A program made the position numbers and the translations under genes. Below the pieces are notes generated by a model that saw nothing but the letters and a program-made list of their open reading frames with translations, ran no database searches and was not told where the DNA came from. A DNA stretch of 64,000 nucleotides. Source: Mesotaenium endlicherianum. Lineage: Eukaryota > Streptophyta > Zygnematophyceae > Zygnematales > Mesotaeniaceae. Shown piece by piece: positions 32,694 through 43,653 of the stretch (position 1 is its first letter; every line of letters begins with the position of its first letter). The stretch covers positions 707,002 through 771,001 of the forward strand of contig WELA01009360.1 of NCBI GenBank assembly GCA_009602735.1. Reading direction: 5' to 3'.

Positions 32694-33668
32694 ATGCCGT
32701 CGGGTCTGAGTCGTGTGTGCCTCATCCAAAGTCTGATATGGACTAATACCCCCTCCCTGGAACACCTGCAAACACGTGTTTGGTCTGTTTCCCCCTCACA
32801 TCGAGAGCGTGACCGTATCCTACACCGGTGTGTTCGTTACCACTGGCGCGAGGGCACACTACTTCGTATTTTGCCGAACCACACTCGTATTGTACCTCCT
32901 CTCGTTGAGCGTGTTCCCTTGATTTGTAAAGTTCATGAGGAGTCTGGGCATTTTGGGGTCAAGCGCACTAGCAACCTTCTGCAAACAAAATATTGGTGGG
33001 AGGGTCTAGTCCAACAAGTCGTCGTTTTTGTTCGATTGTGCAAGTCATGTGATCTAGTTAAGAACACTTCCAACGCGCTTCCGTCTGAACTCAGCCCTCG
33101 CCCCTTGCGTGGTCTGTTTTATCGATGGTCTCTTGGTCTTGCCGGGCCCCTTCCCATCTCCAAGCATTGTATGCGTTACGTCTTAGTCATGATCGAGCAC
33201 CACACTAAGTGGATCGAGTTAGTCAGCATTCCCGATAAGTCTAGTGCGTATATTGCCCGATCTTTCACTGAGCGAGTGTTGTGTCGTTATGGCGCTTGTG
33301 CCGAAGTCCTTACCAATGGTGGTGCCGAGTTCCAGGGCGAGCTAAACAAGCTGCTAGATAAGTTGTTCATAGACCATCGTACTACTTCACGCGATCACCC
33401 TCAGGCTGATGGGTTGGCCGAACGGATTGTCCAGACCGTTAAGCGTAGCCTACGCAAGCATGCTCTCACTCAAGATGTGTCGGACTGGGATGTCACATTC
33501 CATGGTTGGCTATGGGCTATAATTTCAGTAACCAGGCCTCCTTGCGTTCCTACTCTTATTACTACCTTCTATACGATCGTAAGTCCCTCTTGCCGGCTGC
33601 TATCCGTCGTCGCGTCACTAATTCCTTTGAGTCTTGATGATCCTGATGTGCTTCTATCTCATTTTTGA
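32694..33668 (+). pseudogene. SDR-2 integrase, DDE type, catalytically damaged
   Basis: 324-residue ORF. The HHCC finger (HEESGHFGVKRTS ... CKSCDLVKN) is followed by the rve core: WSLGLAGPLP stands where W-x-D-x-x-GPLP is expected (first Asp lost), VLTNGGAEF has Asn for the second Asp, and GLAERIVQTVKR keeps Glu. So two of three catalytic acids are replaced in this copy. The fold clearly shows a DDE integrase, not a tyrosine recombinase, which matters given the split direct repeats. Continues in another frame at 33665. Confidence 0.82.
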
Positions 33669-34180
33669 ATGAACGTGTCGCTCTCTTTCGTAAGCACATG
33701 CCTATTGCCATGGGCAATCTGCTCACCGCCCAGCATTGTGACACCCTTCGTTATGCTCGCTTGCAGAGTGGGGTCAATAAACCCTGGTTTGTTAACTTTG
33801 AGGTCGGTGACTATGTCTATTTGCAGCGTGCGATGGAGGACACTTTAGACGTCGATGCTATTCTTGTTATCTTACGTGTTCATATCGTCAGTCCCAACGG
33901 CGTTCTCACCCTTGAGGGTTCCGACGATTGTACTATACGTGAGAACATGAAAAACTGTGCACCTTGTCACTTACCTAATATTTGTAACAATATCAACCCT
34001 TTGCAAGCAATCGTCCCTGCCAACCACCCTTGTCGTGGGTGTAGGTCCTCCCGTCGTCCTGCATCTATGCTATTGTGCGACGCTTGCAACTCTGGTTGGC
34101 ATCTTGCCTGCCCCACTCCTCCTCTAACTCGCGTGCCTGCAGGAGACTGGTTCTGCCTTGCCTGCAAACCGCCTCCCTAG
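33665..34180 (+). pseudogene. SDR-2 integrase C-terminus with PHD finger
   Basis: 171-residue ORF in a new frame. The first part (FEVGDYVYLQRA ... DAILVILRVHIVSPNG) fits the SH3-like tail that follows gypsy integrases. Residues from about 123 form a PHD finger with a full C4HC3 set: CRGC, CDAC, H in GWHLAC, and CLAC (34031-34168). PHD fingers read histone H3 tails. Here it stands where chromoviruses carry a chromodomain. The ORF stops at 34178. Confidence 0.82.
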
Positions 34181-34636
34181 CGTAGAACCCTCTCATTACG
34201 TTTTCTTTCCTTTCTCGTGCACTCCGCGCGATTTGCTTATACGCTGGCTCCCTCGCTGTTGCTGGTCCCCCTCCCCCGTCGTGGTGGGAACAGTTTTTGC
34301 TCGCCGATTCGCGGAGTCTTCCACCACCGACGCTCACGGCTTCTATCGCTGATGCTCTACGCGGGAGTTTCTTGGCGGACGCGCGCATCCCCACTGAGTG
34401 GCCCGCTGCTGGCAGTCGTCAGTCGGCCGTTTCGCCCCGTCTCTTCACCGTCACCAATTCCTACATCGTTTCAATTCGTCACGTGTACCACTTGGAGTAT
34501 GTTTCTTTAGGGTTTTATTTCCCAGGGTCGCCCGAGGCTGTCCTCTCCTCCATCGTTCCCGACGATTGCATTTTAGAGCCTCCACGTTCAGCTGCGCTCT
34601 CGCCCCCTCGTCCTCAGCTGGGAGGGTTGGGTTTCA
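34181..34636 (+). other. SDR-2 3' region after the PHD finger
   Basis: ORFs of about 100-124 residues remain open in shifted frames (34217-34510, 34297-34671), with coding-like composition (for example SFLADARIPTEWPA). This may be a C-terminal extension of the integrase. No domain recognised. A purine-rich GGGAGGGTTGGG (34620-34631) directly precedes B1. Confidence 0.45.
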
Positions 34637-34889
34637 TTGCTCACTTTTTCCTTAATTCTTTGCGGACTTAGCTGCCCCAGTAGTGCCCACTAGTGCCCAG
34701 GCTTCTAGTATTATTTTTCATATTCACGGCTCATAATCTGTGGGCTTTTCCTTCCACTCGGGGAGGTATTTACCCACCAGCACGTAGATTAGTCAGTCCT
34801 TGCATACCCTTGGAGTATTTCCCTTTGAGGGGTTTGTCCTTCCTTGCCCTGGCGTTGCCTAGCATCCTCCGATAGTCTCAGTCACAACA
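34637..34889 (+). repeat. SDR-2 repeat B1
   Basis: 253 bp, matching B2 at 35773-36025 with the same length. It ends GTCACAACA and is joined to A2 by GC. Confidence 0.9.
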
Positions 34890-34891
34890 GC

Positions 34892-35772
34892 TGTCATGCT
34901 TCGTGCCGTTGAGTCTCTCGCGTGTCTGGTCCAGGTGATCTGGGGTGGTGGGTGTTGACAGGCTAGTGGTTAGTCGAGTTAGGGTGGTAGGTGAGGAGGA
35001 CTTAGTTTACAAACGACTGCAGTAAGCACTTGGACCTGTGATCCGCTCACGAGGTTCTGCTGTTGAGCAGCTGTGAGGTTCCGTCCGGATCCCGCGCATT
35101 TCCCTCTACCTTCACACGTGGTCCTGCCGCCCACACGTGTGGAGGTCGACCCACGAGTCCCCTCGCTCGTTGGGTCGGCGCTGGTACCAAGTGGGAGCTG
35201 TAGTTACCTGTGGCCTAGTCATCATGTACGATAGGCAGCCCCGCTGGGTATGCCCACGGGGTTGTTAGGGGTTTAGGAGAGTATGGGCGTGCACATGGGG
35301 TTGGGGTGTCGTCTCGTCGTACTACGCCGTCCTTTTTGATTTAGTTCTTTTTATGTATTAGTTATAGCGTTTATGGTTTTGTTGGTGTGACGCGATCACG
35401 CGTCACCCGAGTAGGTAGCGATTACGATTGAGTTTCACTTTCGGCACTGGACTAGAGGTTTGTGGGTGTGCTATTTAGGCCGCGAGCTAACACTCATAGA
35501 GTGTTTGCATTTGTATGTCGCTTGCTGCTTCTATACCATATTTTCTCACTTACTCTTGTCTATGCATATCCCTTGCTGTTGTACTTGTTCGTTACCTCAC
35601 ACATTGTAGTAAGGTACTTCATAGTCTAAAAATGCTGCGGATTTGCTAGCCTAGAGTCTTGTGGAGTTGAAGCCCGCCATAACATTGCTAGCCTAGTCAA
35701 TAGACACTTCCTCTTCCTCGCTCATCTACACCCAGTAGTCCTAGCTCGTCCGCTCACGTTCCTAGCCTTTCA
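34892..35772 (+). repeat. SDR-2 repeat A2
   Basis: 881 bp copy of 15280-16161, starting TGTCATGC. Confidence 0.92.
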
Positions 35773-36025
35773 TAGCTCACTTTTTTCTTAGTTCTTTGCG
35801 TAGTTAGCTGCTCCAGTAATGCCCACTAGTGCCCAGACTTCTAGTATTATTTTTCATATTCACAGCTCATAAGCTGTGGGCTTTTCCTTCCGCTAGCGGA
35901 GGTTTTTACCCACCAGCACGTGGATTAGTCAGTCCTTGCATACCCTTGGAGTATTTCCCTTTGAGGGTTCCGTCCTTCCTTGCCCTGGCGATGCCTAGTG
36001 TCCTCCGACAGTCTCAGTCACGACA
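35773..36025 (+). repeat. SDR-2 repeat B2 (right end)
   Basis: 253 bp. It ends GTCACGACA, after which satellite resumes with GGATGAGGGATGTAATGG. Confidence 0.92.
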
Positions 36026-36640
36026 GGATGAGGGATGTAATGGCTCCAAATACTCCCCATTCTGAATACAAAGACAAGGGACCATTAGGTCCATGTCCAA
36101 CTATATGGGAAGGATACTAAAAAGAGAGAAACAAATGATCCATTAGATTGGGTGCGAGGGGCGAGTCAGGAGATGAGCGCAACTTACACTATCCTACCTA
36201 CAGATGGTGCCATACTGAAGGGATGAAGGATGTAATGGCTCCACATATTCCGCAATATGTATACAAAGACGTACACCATTTTAGCCCATAAAATCATCTT
36301 TCAAGGATAGTTGAAAGAGTGTTACGTTTACTCTGAGGGAAAGCAAGGGGAAGTCAACGAGATAGAGCGCAACTGCACTATCCTACCTATGAAGGTGCCA
36401 TTTGAAAGGGATGAGGGATGTAATGGGTGAACATACTCATTTACACTAATGTGAAGATTAGATATCAATAGCTCTATTGAGAAACCTTTGGCAAGAATGA
36501 TAAAAAGATTGTAAGAGGGGAGTTAGAGGCAAAACAGGTAATCGAGCGCAGCTGGCAAAAGTAGAGCTATGGAGGGTTGTAGATTTAGTGGATGTGGGAC
36601 TTATGGCTGGGAAAAAAATGATACAATATAAAAGCATGTA
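36026..36640 (+). repeat. Satellite, forward orientation, last part
   Basis: About three more monomers (landmarks near 36170 and 36360), increasingly degenerate, ending near 36640. Confidence 0.75.
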
Positions 36641-37583
36641 ATCACTCACCACAGTGACAAGCCTTTCAGGAGGAAAGTCAAGAAAAGAAAAAAATAATGA
36701 AAAGTAAGAATAAAGAAAATATAGTAACCAATATTACATCATTCAATGTTGTTGTCTCCATATGAAAATACGAGGTAAGTATGTGAGATTAAAATGATGC
36801 ATGAAAATGTACAATCCATAAAATATAAAATGAAATATGGACCCATATATCACTAAAAATCACTGACATCAAATTAAAGCGAAGGCAACGGATGAAGCGC
36901 AAAAATAGCAATATTACCAAATATTACAATTAAAACTGGAATACACAAGGATAAGGTTTTACTCGGTGGACGGCTTTTTTTGATTGAATGTAGAACAACA
37001 CCATATACATATCGCATGTATAGGATTCTTTTATATATTAATAAAAGTTATTAACGTTCACATCGTACATAACATGTGATGACATCGTAGCTATTGGCAT
37101 AGGACAATAATTTTCATTAATAAACTCACATTATGTTGTGGTATGCATTTACTTAACTTGACCATGCTTGTAAAGATCAGGATACATTAAGAAACCTTTA
37201 GAAAATAGTTAAATATACATGTCGATAGAGTCAAACACAAACAACGTTTAGAAGGTGTTACGCCTAGTTACAACCGGCAAATAACCGGTGCTGTCTGCTC
37301 GGCAATTGTGACAGCCGACCGCAGTCGGCCGATTAAATGCCGTGCCGGCGGTTCGCTGCGGCAAATAGTCAAACATCCGTTGGACGCTACGCTTAAAATC
37401 AAACAAGTTGCAAACAATACGACGAAAATCAAATATTCGTACATTACGGTGTGTCCAACAAAAACCGCTACGCAAAAAATCAATGTTTGAGAGCTGCCTG
37501 CGGCGCTTTTTCAACTTGGCGCAAAAAATCAATGCAACAGAGAAAGCGGCGACGCACTTGCAACTTTTGCAAAAAAAAAAAAA
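36641..37583. other. AT-rich spacer
   Basis: The first 600 bp are strongly AT-rich with no credible ORF. From about 37250 composition changes (GC-richer, with CAACCGGCAAATAACCGGTG and CGACCGCAGTCGGCCG inverted motifs). Ends in an A13 run. No gene seen. Confidence 0.5.
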
Positions 37584-37593
37584 TAATTTCGAG

Positions 37594-38617
37594 GGGCAAA
37601 TTACCAAAGTAAAATCTAGCACTCCAAGTTTTGTTATTTCAAAACTAGCACTCGCGCATGTAAGGTCAGGCCACGTAGGCCTTACATGATCAAATGACGT
37701 GCCACACAAATTCGCACGCGACCCTTCCTGACACACCATTTCTCTCTTTCGTTTCTCTTCCACCACCACTTTTGTAATTGACCCACCTTCGCGATCCAAA
37801 CTGCCCAAGGACGCCAAATTTCGGGTGGACACATTGTCGCTACCTTCATTTTACTCTCCAAAACTCTTTGAAGGCATTGACCGCTTTGCCGAGCCTCCAA
37901 ATCAAAGACGACTTTTTGAACTCCATAGCTGGGTCTAAACCTCGGCGGGTTAGGCAAGCCCTCCTCATGTGTGCTCGGGGTACGAGTTAGGGTTTACGTA
38001 CTGGGGTCATCCTCTCTTACATCGAAAATTCGAAACATGTCTCCGAAATGGATTATAACATTCATTTTCAATCACTCTTCCAGTCACATGATCCTCCATC
38101 ATACCGCGAAGTTATATGCTCCATAATATGATGGGAAATGTGCTTTCTTCCCCACCTACTTGTGTATACCTTCAAATTGTACCTAAATGCTTATGGCTAT
38201 GTGGTTAGGAGGAGCATATTAAAAATGGAATCGGTTTGTGGCAAAATTAGCTACTTGTGATTACGTTCCTACCTGAAATAGCAGAGAAAAAAATGAATAT
38301 TGTCTCTCAAGAAAATATAGGGTTAGAAAATAAAGGCGCAAGAAATGGGTCACGAAAATACCTGTGGACCAATTTTTGGTAGTTCGGTTCTTGTAATTGG
38401 GCAGTTGGAAAAGTGGTGGTGGTCTATTTTGGACACGAAAGAGAGAAGTGGTATGTCAGGTAGGGTCGCGTGCGAATTCGTGTGGCACGTCATTTGATCG
38501 TGTAAAACTCACTTGGACTCACCTTACATGCGCGAGTGCTAGTTTTGTAATAACAAAATTTGGGAGTGCTATTTGTAGAATAAACGAAAGTCGGAGTGCT
38601 ACTTTGGTAATTTGCCC
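37594..38617. mobile_element. Mutator-like non-autonomous TIR element
   Basis: 1024 bp with long terminal inverted repeats: the left end starts GGGCAAATTACCAAAGTA and the right end is its inverse. The inverted similarity extends about 200 bp with gaps (the GCACTCGCGCATGTAAG and ACGTGCCACACAAATTCGCA blocks recur inverted near 38535 and 38485). Target duplication TAATTTCGAG (10 bp) at 37584-37593 and 38618-38627. Long TIRs with a 9-11 bp duplication fit Mutator-like elements. No transposase is seen. Confidence 0.8.
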
Positions 38618-38627
38618 TAATTTCGAG

Positions 38628-39256
38628 ACCTTTGTGACAGTTAGCACCCCATGATGCAACCTGCTTGCAAGCGCTTGTGTTCATTTGCAACTCTGACTGA
38701 TGCTGACTGACGCGGTCGGACGCCGTGAAGAACCGTGGTTTTCGTCAGTGGTCAAACAATATTCAACGTCTTTGGCCTCGCACCGAGAGGTTAACTGAGG
38801 TTAACACCTAAAAAAAAGGGGGGTATGTATTAATAACCTAAAACTGCTGCTAGCTAACTGGTCGTGCGGCTTTTATCACATTACATTCCCTTACATTCCT
38901 ATCATCCGTCATCGGTCATCCTCTTCTGAAGTGGTCCTCGTTGCACTAGTGCAAACAATATCGAAGGCCTTCGTTTTCTGCGCACCGCTTGGTCAATCCG
39001 GTCCTCATTGTGCTCACAACATGTATCACTTGAAGAGGACTTGCGGCAGCATTGCTCGACAGGCACTGGACATTAGTTGCTTCTTCTTTTAATGATCGAG
39101 GGGTCTAGAGGAAAGTCTCATCGGCGATTGGATACGTATGACTTTCATATATCACACCGAGATGTGCTGAGCCAAGTTTGAGTTTGGTATCCAAAAGAGC
39201 TTCTCTTTATGAGAATTGATCGTACACCTGTTATAGCTGTTGCAAAATAGGTTGGA
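38628..39256. other. 5' flank of the S16 gene
   Basis: No ORF of note. Should contain the S16 promoter and 5' UTR. Clean TATA or initiator elements were not identified. Confidence 0.4.
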
Positions 39257-40739
39257 ATGGGACTCGTACGTCTTCGATTGGCTCGCTTTGGTCGTAAGAA
39301 CCTTCCGTTTTACAGGATCTTTGTAGCCGACAGTCGAGCTCCCCGAGATGGGAAACATATTGAAGTTGTGGGCCACTACAACCCTCTTCCTGGTGAGTAA
39401 AATGCTTTTTCATAATTGAGTGGAGGCATACTGTCTAAGAGTAGCATGCTAATTTACGGCACCAAAACTGATATCTACTGTGTCAGTTTTTTGTGAAATA
39501 AATTGAGGCTAGATTCCTAGTAGTATGTCTAAAGCATTGTTCAGATTATTCATGAGCTGAGTATTACCAGAAAATTTTGCTATGCTTAGTGTGTGACTCG
39601 TTAGATCTATTTTCCTCTAAAAACGGATTAGTTTCTGTCTATGAAGAAGAGGTTTAGCTCGTGGCTCCAATCTGCTTAAACTCAGAAGCTGGTTATCTGC
39701 GGCTTTTTCCCCCTTTCCACAACTCCAGGGGAAGCCCTGTTCGAGTTGTAAAGCGAAAGAGGGCTATGTCCTCAGGGCAGTGTGGTGAGTATCCCAAATG
39801 CGCATGGTCAACCTGACTAATATGGCTAACGTGCAGGCAAGGACGGAATGAAGCGCATTGGCATCAACTCAGAGAGGGTCAGGTGTGTCAGAATTATCCC
39901 AGTATCTGCCCCCCATCACCCACCCAAATCTCGGCCCTCGCCTCGCGTCCAGACAGACTTACCCAAGCGCATGTCATCTGCACCACATTCTCGATTGGTG
40001 TTGTAAGGCCCATTGAAGATGCCAAGGGTCAGAGTTCTATGAGGTTACTATAGCTTGAATACGTGTTGTCTGGCCTTTCCTGGTTGTGGCAGGGAGGGGT
40101 TCTTGGAGGTATGTATTGTTTCATATAAAACTTTTTCTAGTAATCCTGTGCCTCTTCTCTTATATGCCATGCTAATGCACATTATCACCGTAGCAGTAGT
40201 GTGCTGCTCACAGCAGGTGTGCTGATCATACCTCAGAAAAAGCATGAAGATACTTGCCACTAAGGGCACCTGGCAAGTGCTGCTGTTGTAGGAGGAATTA
40301 GCTCTCCCACTTGACATCTGTCTGAGCCATACAGATACATAATCACTTTTCTCCTTGCCAAAAGTATGAAAGACACATATTGATGAATCACTTTAGGACT
40401 CACTCAGTGTCTGTGCTGTCCAGCAAGATTTCTTTAGTGTACTTTTGACAATACACTGGTGCTGGTTGTCAAGAAGCATTGTATGTATACGTCACTTAGT
40501 AGGTTGAACTCAGGGGCATACTTTATGCTGTCCAGCTAGATTAACAGCTCGCTTTTACGTTTTGCAGGTACTGGTTGTCAGTGGGGGCACAGCCATCGGA
40601 CACAGTGGCTCGACTGCTCGGTGTCATCGGCATACTTCCTAAGCCAGCCCGGCCTTACGCCCCCTCAGGAAAGAAGCACGACATTCCCCAGAGGCAAGTG
40701 GCAGCTTCAGAAGATATCAGCAGTCCAGTAGAAGCTTGA
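39257..40739 (+). CDS. RPS16: Ribosomal protein S16, bacterial/organellar type (3 exons)
   Basis: Exons 39257-39392, 39837-39882 and 40568-40739, all with GT-AG introns (444 and 685 bp) in phases 1 and 2. The product is 117 residues. The N-terminus [20 protein letters not shown], the block [20 protein letters not shown], and [13 protein letters not shown] with the following RLL all match bS16, including nuclear-encoded land-plant S16. Function: small-subunit assembly and 16S rRNA binding in plastid or mitochondrial ribosomes. As in land-plant nuclear S16, there is no long N-terminal presequence, so targeting would rely on the mature N-terminus. The start was chosen because the conserved protein begins there and no upstream in-frame extension looks coding. 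The C-terminal tail after GKKHD is short and not conserved. Confidence 0.93.
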
Positions 40740-42540
40740 ATTTCAATTTGCTTAAACCCTGGAGCTTGAGCCCTGTCTTGCCCTGCCTCGAATAAGGCAC
40801 TGGAATTGACAATGTAGGTATGAAGGTTAGCACAGGTGCGAGCATGGCCCCATCTCCCGATACCTGCAGCGTGTGGTTTATGATTGGTATCCGTGCTCGT
40901 TGATGTGGTAAGAGCCGGGGTGTCCTGCTTAAAGGTGTGTTGGTCAAAATTGTGGTCTTCAGGAAGCCATAGACTGGTGTATCAGTTGCCCCCAACTCAC
41001 CAAGGTACCTTGGTGGGAGGCCTTATAGGACAAGAGATGACTCCTTTGCGAAGGGCTATATTGGTTGTCTCGGAAAGAAGCATAGGGTGCAGCTTTGGGT
41101 ATAATAATTTCAAGGGACACAAAGCAAGTCAAATCTTTGTTTGCTTGTTCTTGTGCTTTTGTTGGGAGTCTAATTAGCTGATAAAACTTCGATTAGTCTA
41201 TCCTCCTCAGGCAAAGGTCTTGACCTGTACAACAACAAAAAATGTTTTGTGACCTCAACGTCCTTAGTTTATCATAATTCCATGTGTTCTCATCATTCGG
41301 CAGCTCCACTTGAAGTTGTTTCTCGAGAGCTACTTAACATGGTAAGCCAAGTGCTTGTGATTCGTTGTCATGCAATTAACAATCCGCTTAGCACTGTACC
41401 ACAATATTTATGTCGACTTCCAAGCCACTACTCATGTATCAATCCACTTTTAGCAGATTCATAGGTCTGAACCTATCTAGCATCATTGCATATACTAAAG
41501 AGGGATCAATCACTTTCTTCATGCATTATGCCTTTGGGGGCAAGGACAAGGAGGCTCAAAGAAAGACAATATGCGAGGGGGAACTTATGCCCTTGTTGGA
41601 CACATGCTACAAGTAATTAGTAGCAGTGGCAAATGATTTGTTGCGACCTTACTCTGCTCAATCTGAATATTCAACCAGCCAATTGAATCGAGCAAGCCCA
41701 AGAGGACTGTTAGTAGTCAACATCATTGAGGTGAATAACTAGCGGCAGTGTATTGGCATCTGGACAACGTTGATCAAGTTATAGGTGAGGCATGACTTGC
41801 TTTGCACCTCCGTTAAATATTCCAAAATTTCATCTTGCGACATGAGATGGCACGAAGCAGAGTTGGACAACTGCACTGCTCTACATTGTTGTTTTCACAC
41901 TCGATTGTGTTTTGCTCAAAGTTCATAGATGCCGTAAACACCAATGGATCAATGCGCAACAATGGTGGCGCGCTGCAGTTGCAATAGAAAAAAAAACATA
42001 TATATTGAAATGGGGAACCAATCCAAGCGGCGATCTCTCCCATACTGCACACACCAAGCTGCTACGCTCATTTCACTCAAAGTTATAGTATATCCGCATA
42101 ACCAAAGACGACCACCACAACACACCACAAACTAGGCCGAGTTGGCACCAACGATCATAATCTGCCATAGAAACCAAATCACATCGAAAGAATGTGCTGT
42201 GACACACATCTAGGTGGTAAGATGCTTGCTACCCTTGGCCCATTATGACCTTCTTAAGAAATAGGACTTAAAAGCCACTCAGGGCGAAAAGATGCGTTGG
42301 CCGCAAAGCTTCCTGTAAATGTGGAAGAACCTAAGAACCTAGACAGGTTGTATGGACCTCCAATGAGAAGGGCTGTTGAGGTCCCTCAGAGATCTCCCTT
42401 TCTTGAGAGGAGAATGTGCCCAGAGTTCTAACTAGCAAATGGATACATGGAAGACGAGATAGAGCTAGGCCCGAGTAGATAAGTAAATAAGTCATAACAA
42501 TACAATAAAAATCTACACCCGCCAACTTGTAGAAAGTAAA
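40740..42540. other. S16 3' flank and intergenic DNA
   Basis: Contains the S16 3' UTR. Only small ORFs with no recognisable similarity. No repeat family from elsewhere in the window is seen here. Confidence 0.4.
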
Positions 42541-43010
42541 AACTACTTCGGCCTTCTGCTTGCCCACTTGGCGATACCTCTTGGCGATACCTCCTCGAGA
42601 GACACCACCTGTCTTTTGGCCGCTGCCACCTTGCGCAGCACGCTAACCACCTCCTCCTCTGCCAAGGACAACACCAGCCCTCTGGCTGCCCCCAGTTTGT
42701 GCCTTGAGGGGCACCTCTGCTTGGAGCTGTTGCCTGCTGGGCACTCGCCAAAGCCTCCTTAAGAAATGCCACCTGTCCTCCTGTCCTAACCAGGCCAGCT
42801 CCTCACGCACCAGCTGTCACTTAGGGGCGGCCTAGGTCAAATCCTGTTGGGCTGCCTGTCTTGCTTCTAGAGGGCCTGCTCGCTACCTTGCGCCAACGCT
42901 ACCAGTAGTCGTGGGAGTTCCTTTAACGCTGCCTCACGGACCGCCACCTGTGCAGCCAGGTGGCACGCACGCAAGAAGGGGAAGCAACACTACAACTCAG
43001 GCTCAAGCTT
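42541..43010 (-). pseudogene. Broken coiled-coil coding relic
   Basis: On the minus strand, helical segments appear in turn in different frames: AAQVAVREAALKELPRLLVA, LVREELAWLGQED, VAFLKEALASAQQAT and LAEEEVVSVLRKVAAAKRQV. They read as pieces of one amphipathic, Glu/Gln/Ala-rich protein broken by stops and frameshifts. This could be a gag-type relic or a dead host gene. Identity unknown. Confidence 0.4.
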
Positions 43011-43653
43011 TGCCTGCGCAATGAGTCCACACAGACGCATAAGATACTTGCAAATCCAGACTTGCAGCAAGCATTACTAAGAAGAGAGACAAAGAATGAC
43101 AAAAGCAGGAGAGGAGGAGCACGACACAGATGAGCACAGCTGTAGGAAACGCCGGCCTACAATCAGTGAGGTGGGAACACCGGTTGCGGGAGGCCAGCCA
43201 GAATAGGCACACGAACACAGCCATCAACAGAGGCGAGAAAAATTAGCCTAGCCCCTGTCTGCGCCAATTCTTAAAGGACCACATGAAGCACGCTAGAGCT
43301 CCGTCCACAGAGGTGAGGGGAGGGGAGGGGAGGGAAATCAGGGCACACACGCACCAGTGAGGCTTTGCAGCGTGTCGCCATCCTTGGACAACTTAGCACC
43401 ACCCCAAATCGCCCTCATGTTCCAGAAAGCTCCTACATTGGCCCAACTTTCATCCCCCTATACGAAAGTAGCGGCGGAAGGAAGTGCTAGAAGGGTAGCA
43501 GTACCCCTCCTTCACCTGGTCCTTATTGCACTCTCAAGAAAGAGCGGGAGAGGGGGCGGCTCTCTCTGCTCCCAAGGCGTCCTCCCTCTCCTTAGGTGCC
43601 CGCTACTCCGCTTAGTGCCAGCCTTCCCGGTCAGTGTGCCCATGTAGCCCTGC
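43011..43653. other. Intergenic, with G4-prone tract
   Basis: Holds GGGGAGGGGAGGGGAGGG at 43317-43334. A 96-codon ORF (43357-43647) has no recognised domain. Confidence 0.35.

Larger units (their letters stand above)
15280..36025 (+). mobile_element. SDR-2: DNMT-encoding gypsy-type retroelement with split direct repeats (decayed)
   Basis: About 10.7 kb once the nested insertions are removed. It is bounded by TGTCATT at 15280 and CACGACA at 36025. Order: A1 (15280-16161), gag, retropepsin, DNMT3-like methyltransferase, RT, RNase H, integrase, PHD finger, B1 (34637-34889), GC, A2 (34892-35772), B2 (35773-36025). Interrupted by Chromo-A (18549-27301, in the gag-pro region) and by nested solo LTRs (29385-30691, in the methyltransferase). 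The gag to methyltransferase part keeps one ancestral frame across both insertions, apart from scattered stops. Flanks (AAGTAAT on the left, GGATGAGGG on the right) show no target duplication, and the satellite monomer continues directly across the site. Integrase residues and frames are damaged, so this copy is dead. Confidence 0.88.

Noticed and set aside
15280-36025. Tyrosine recombinase expected from the split direct repeat layout
   Set aside because: I looked through the open frames of SDR-1 and SDR-2 and found no R...HxxR...Y pattern in a suitable context. SDR-2 has a DDE integrase instead.
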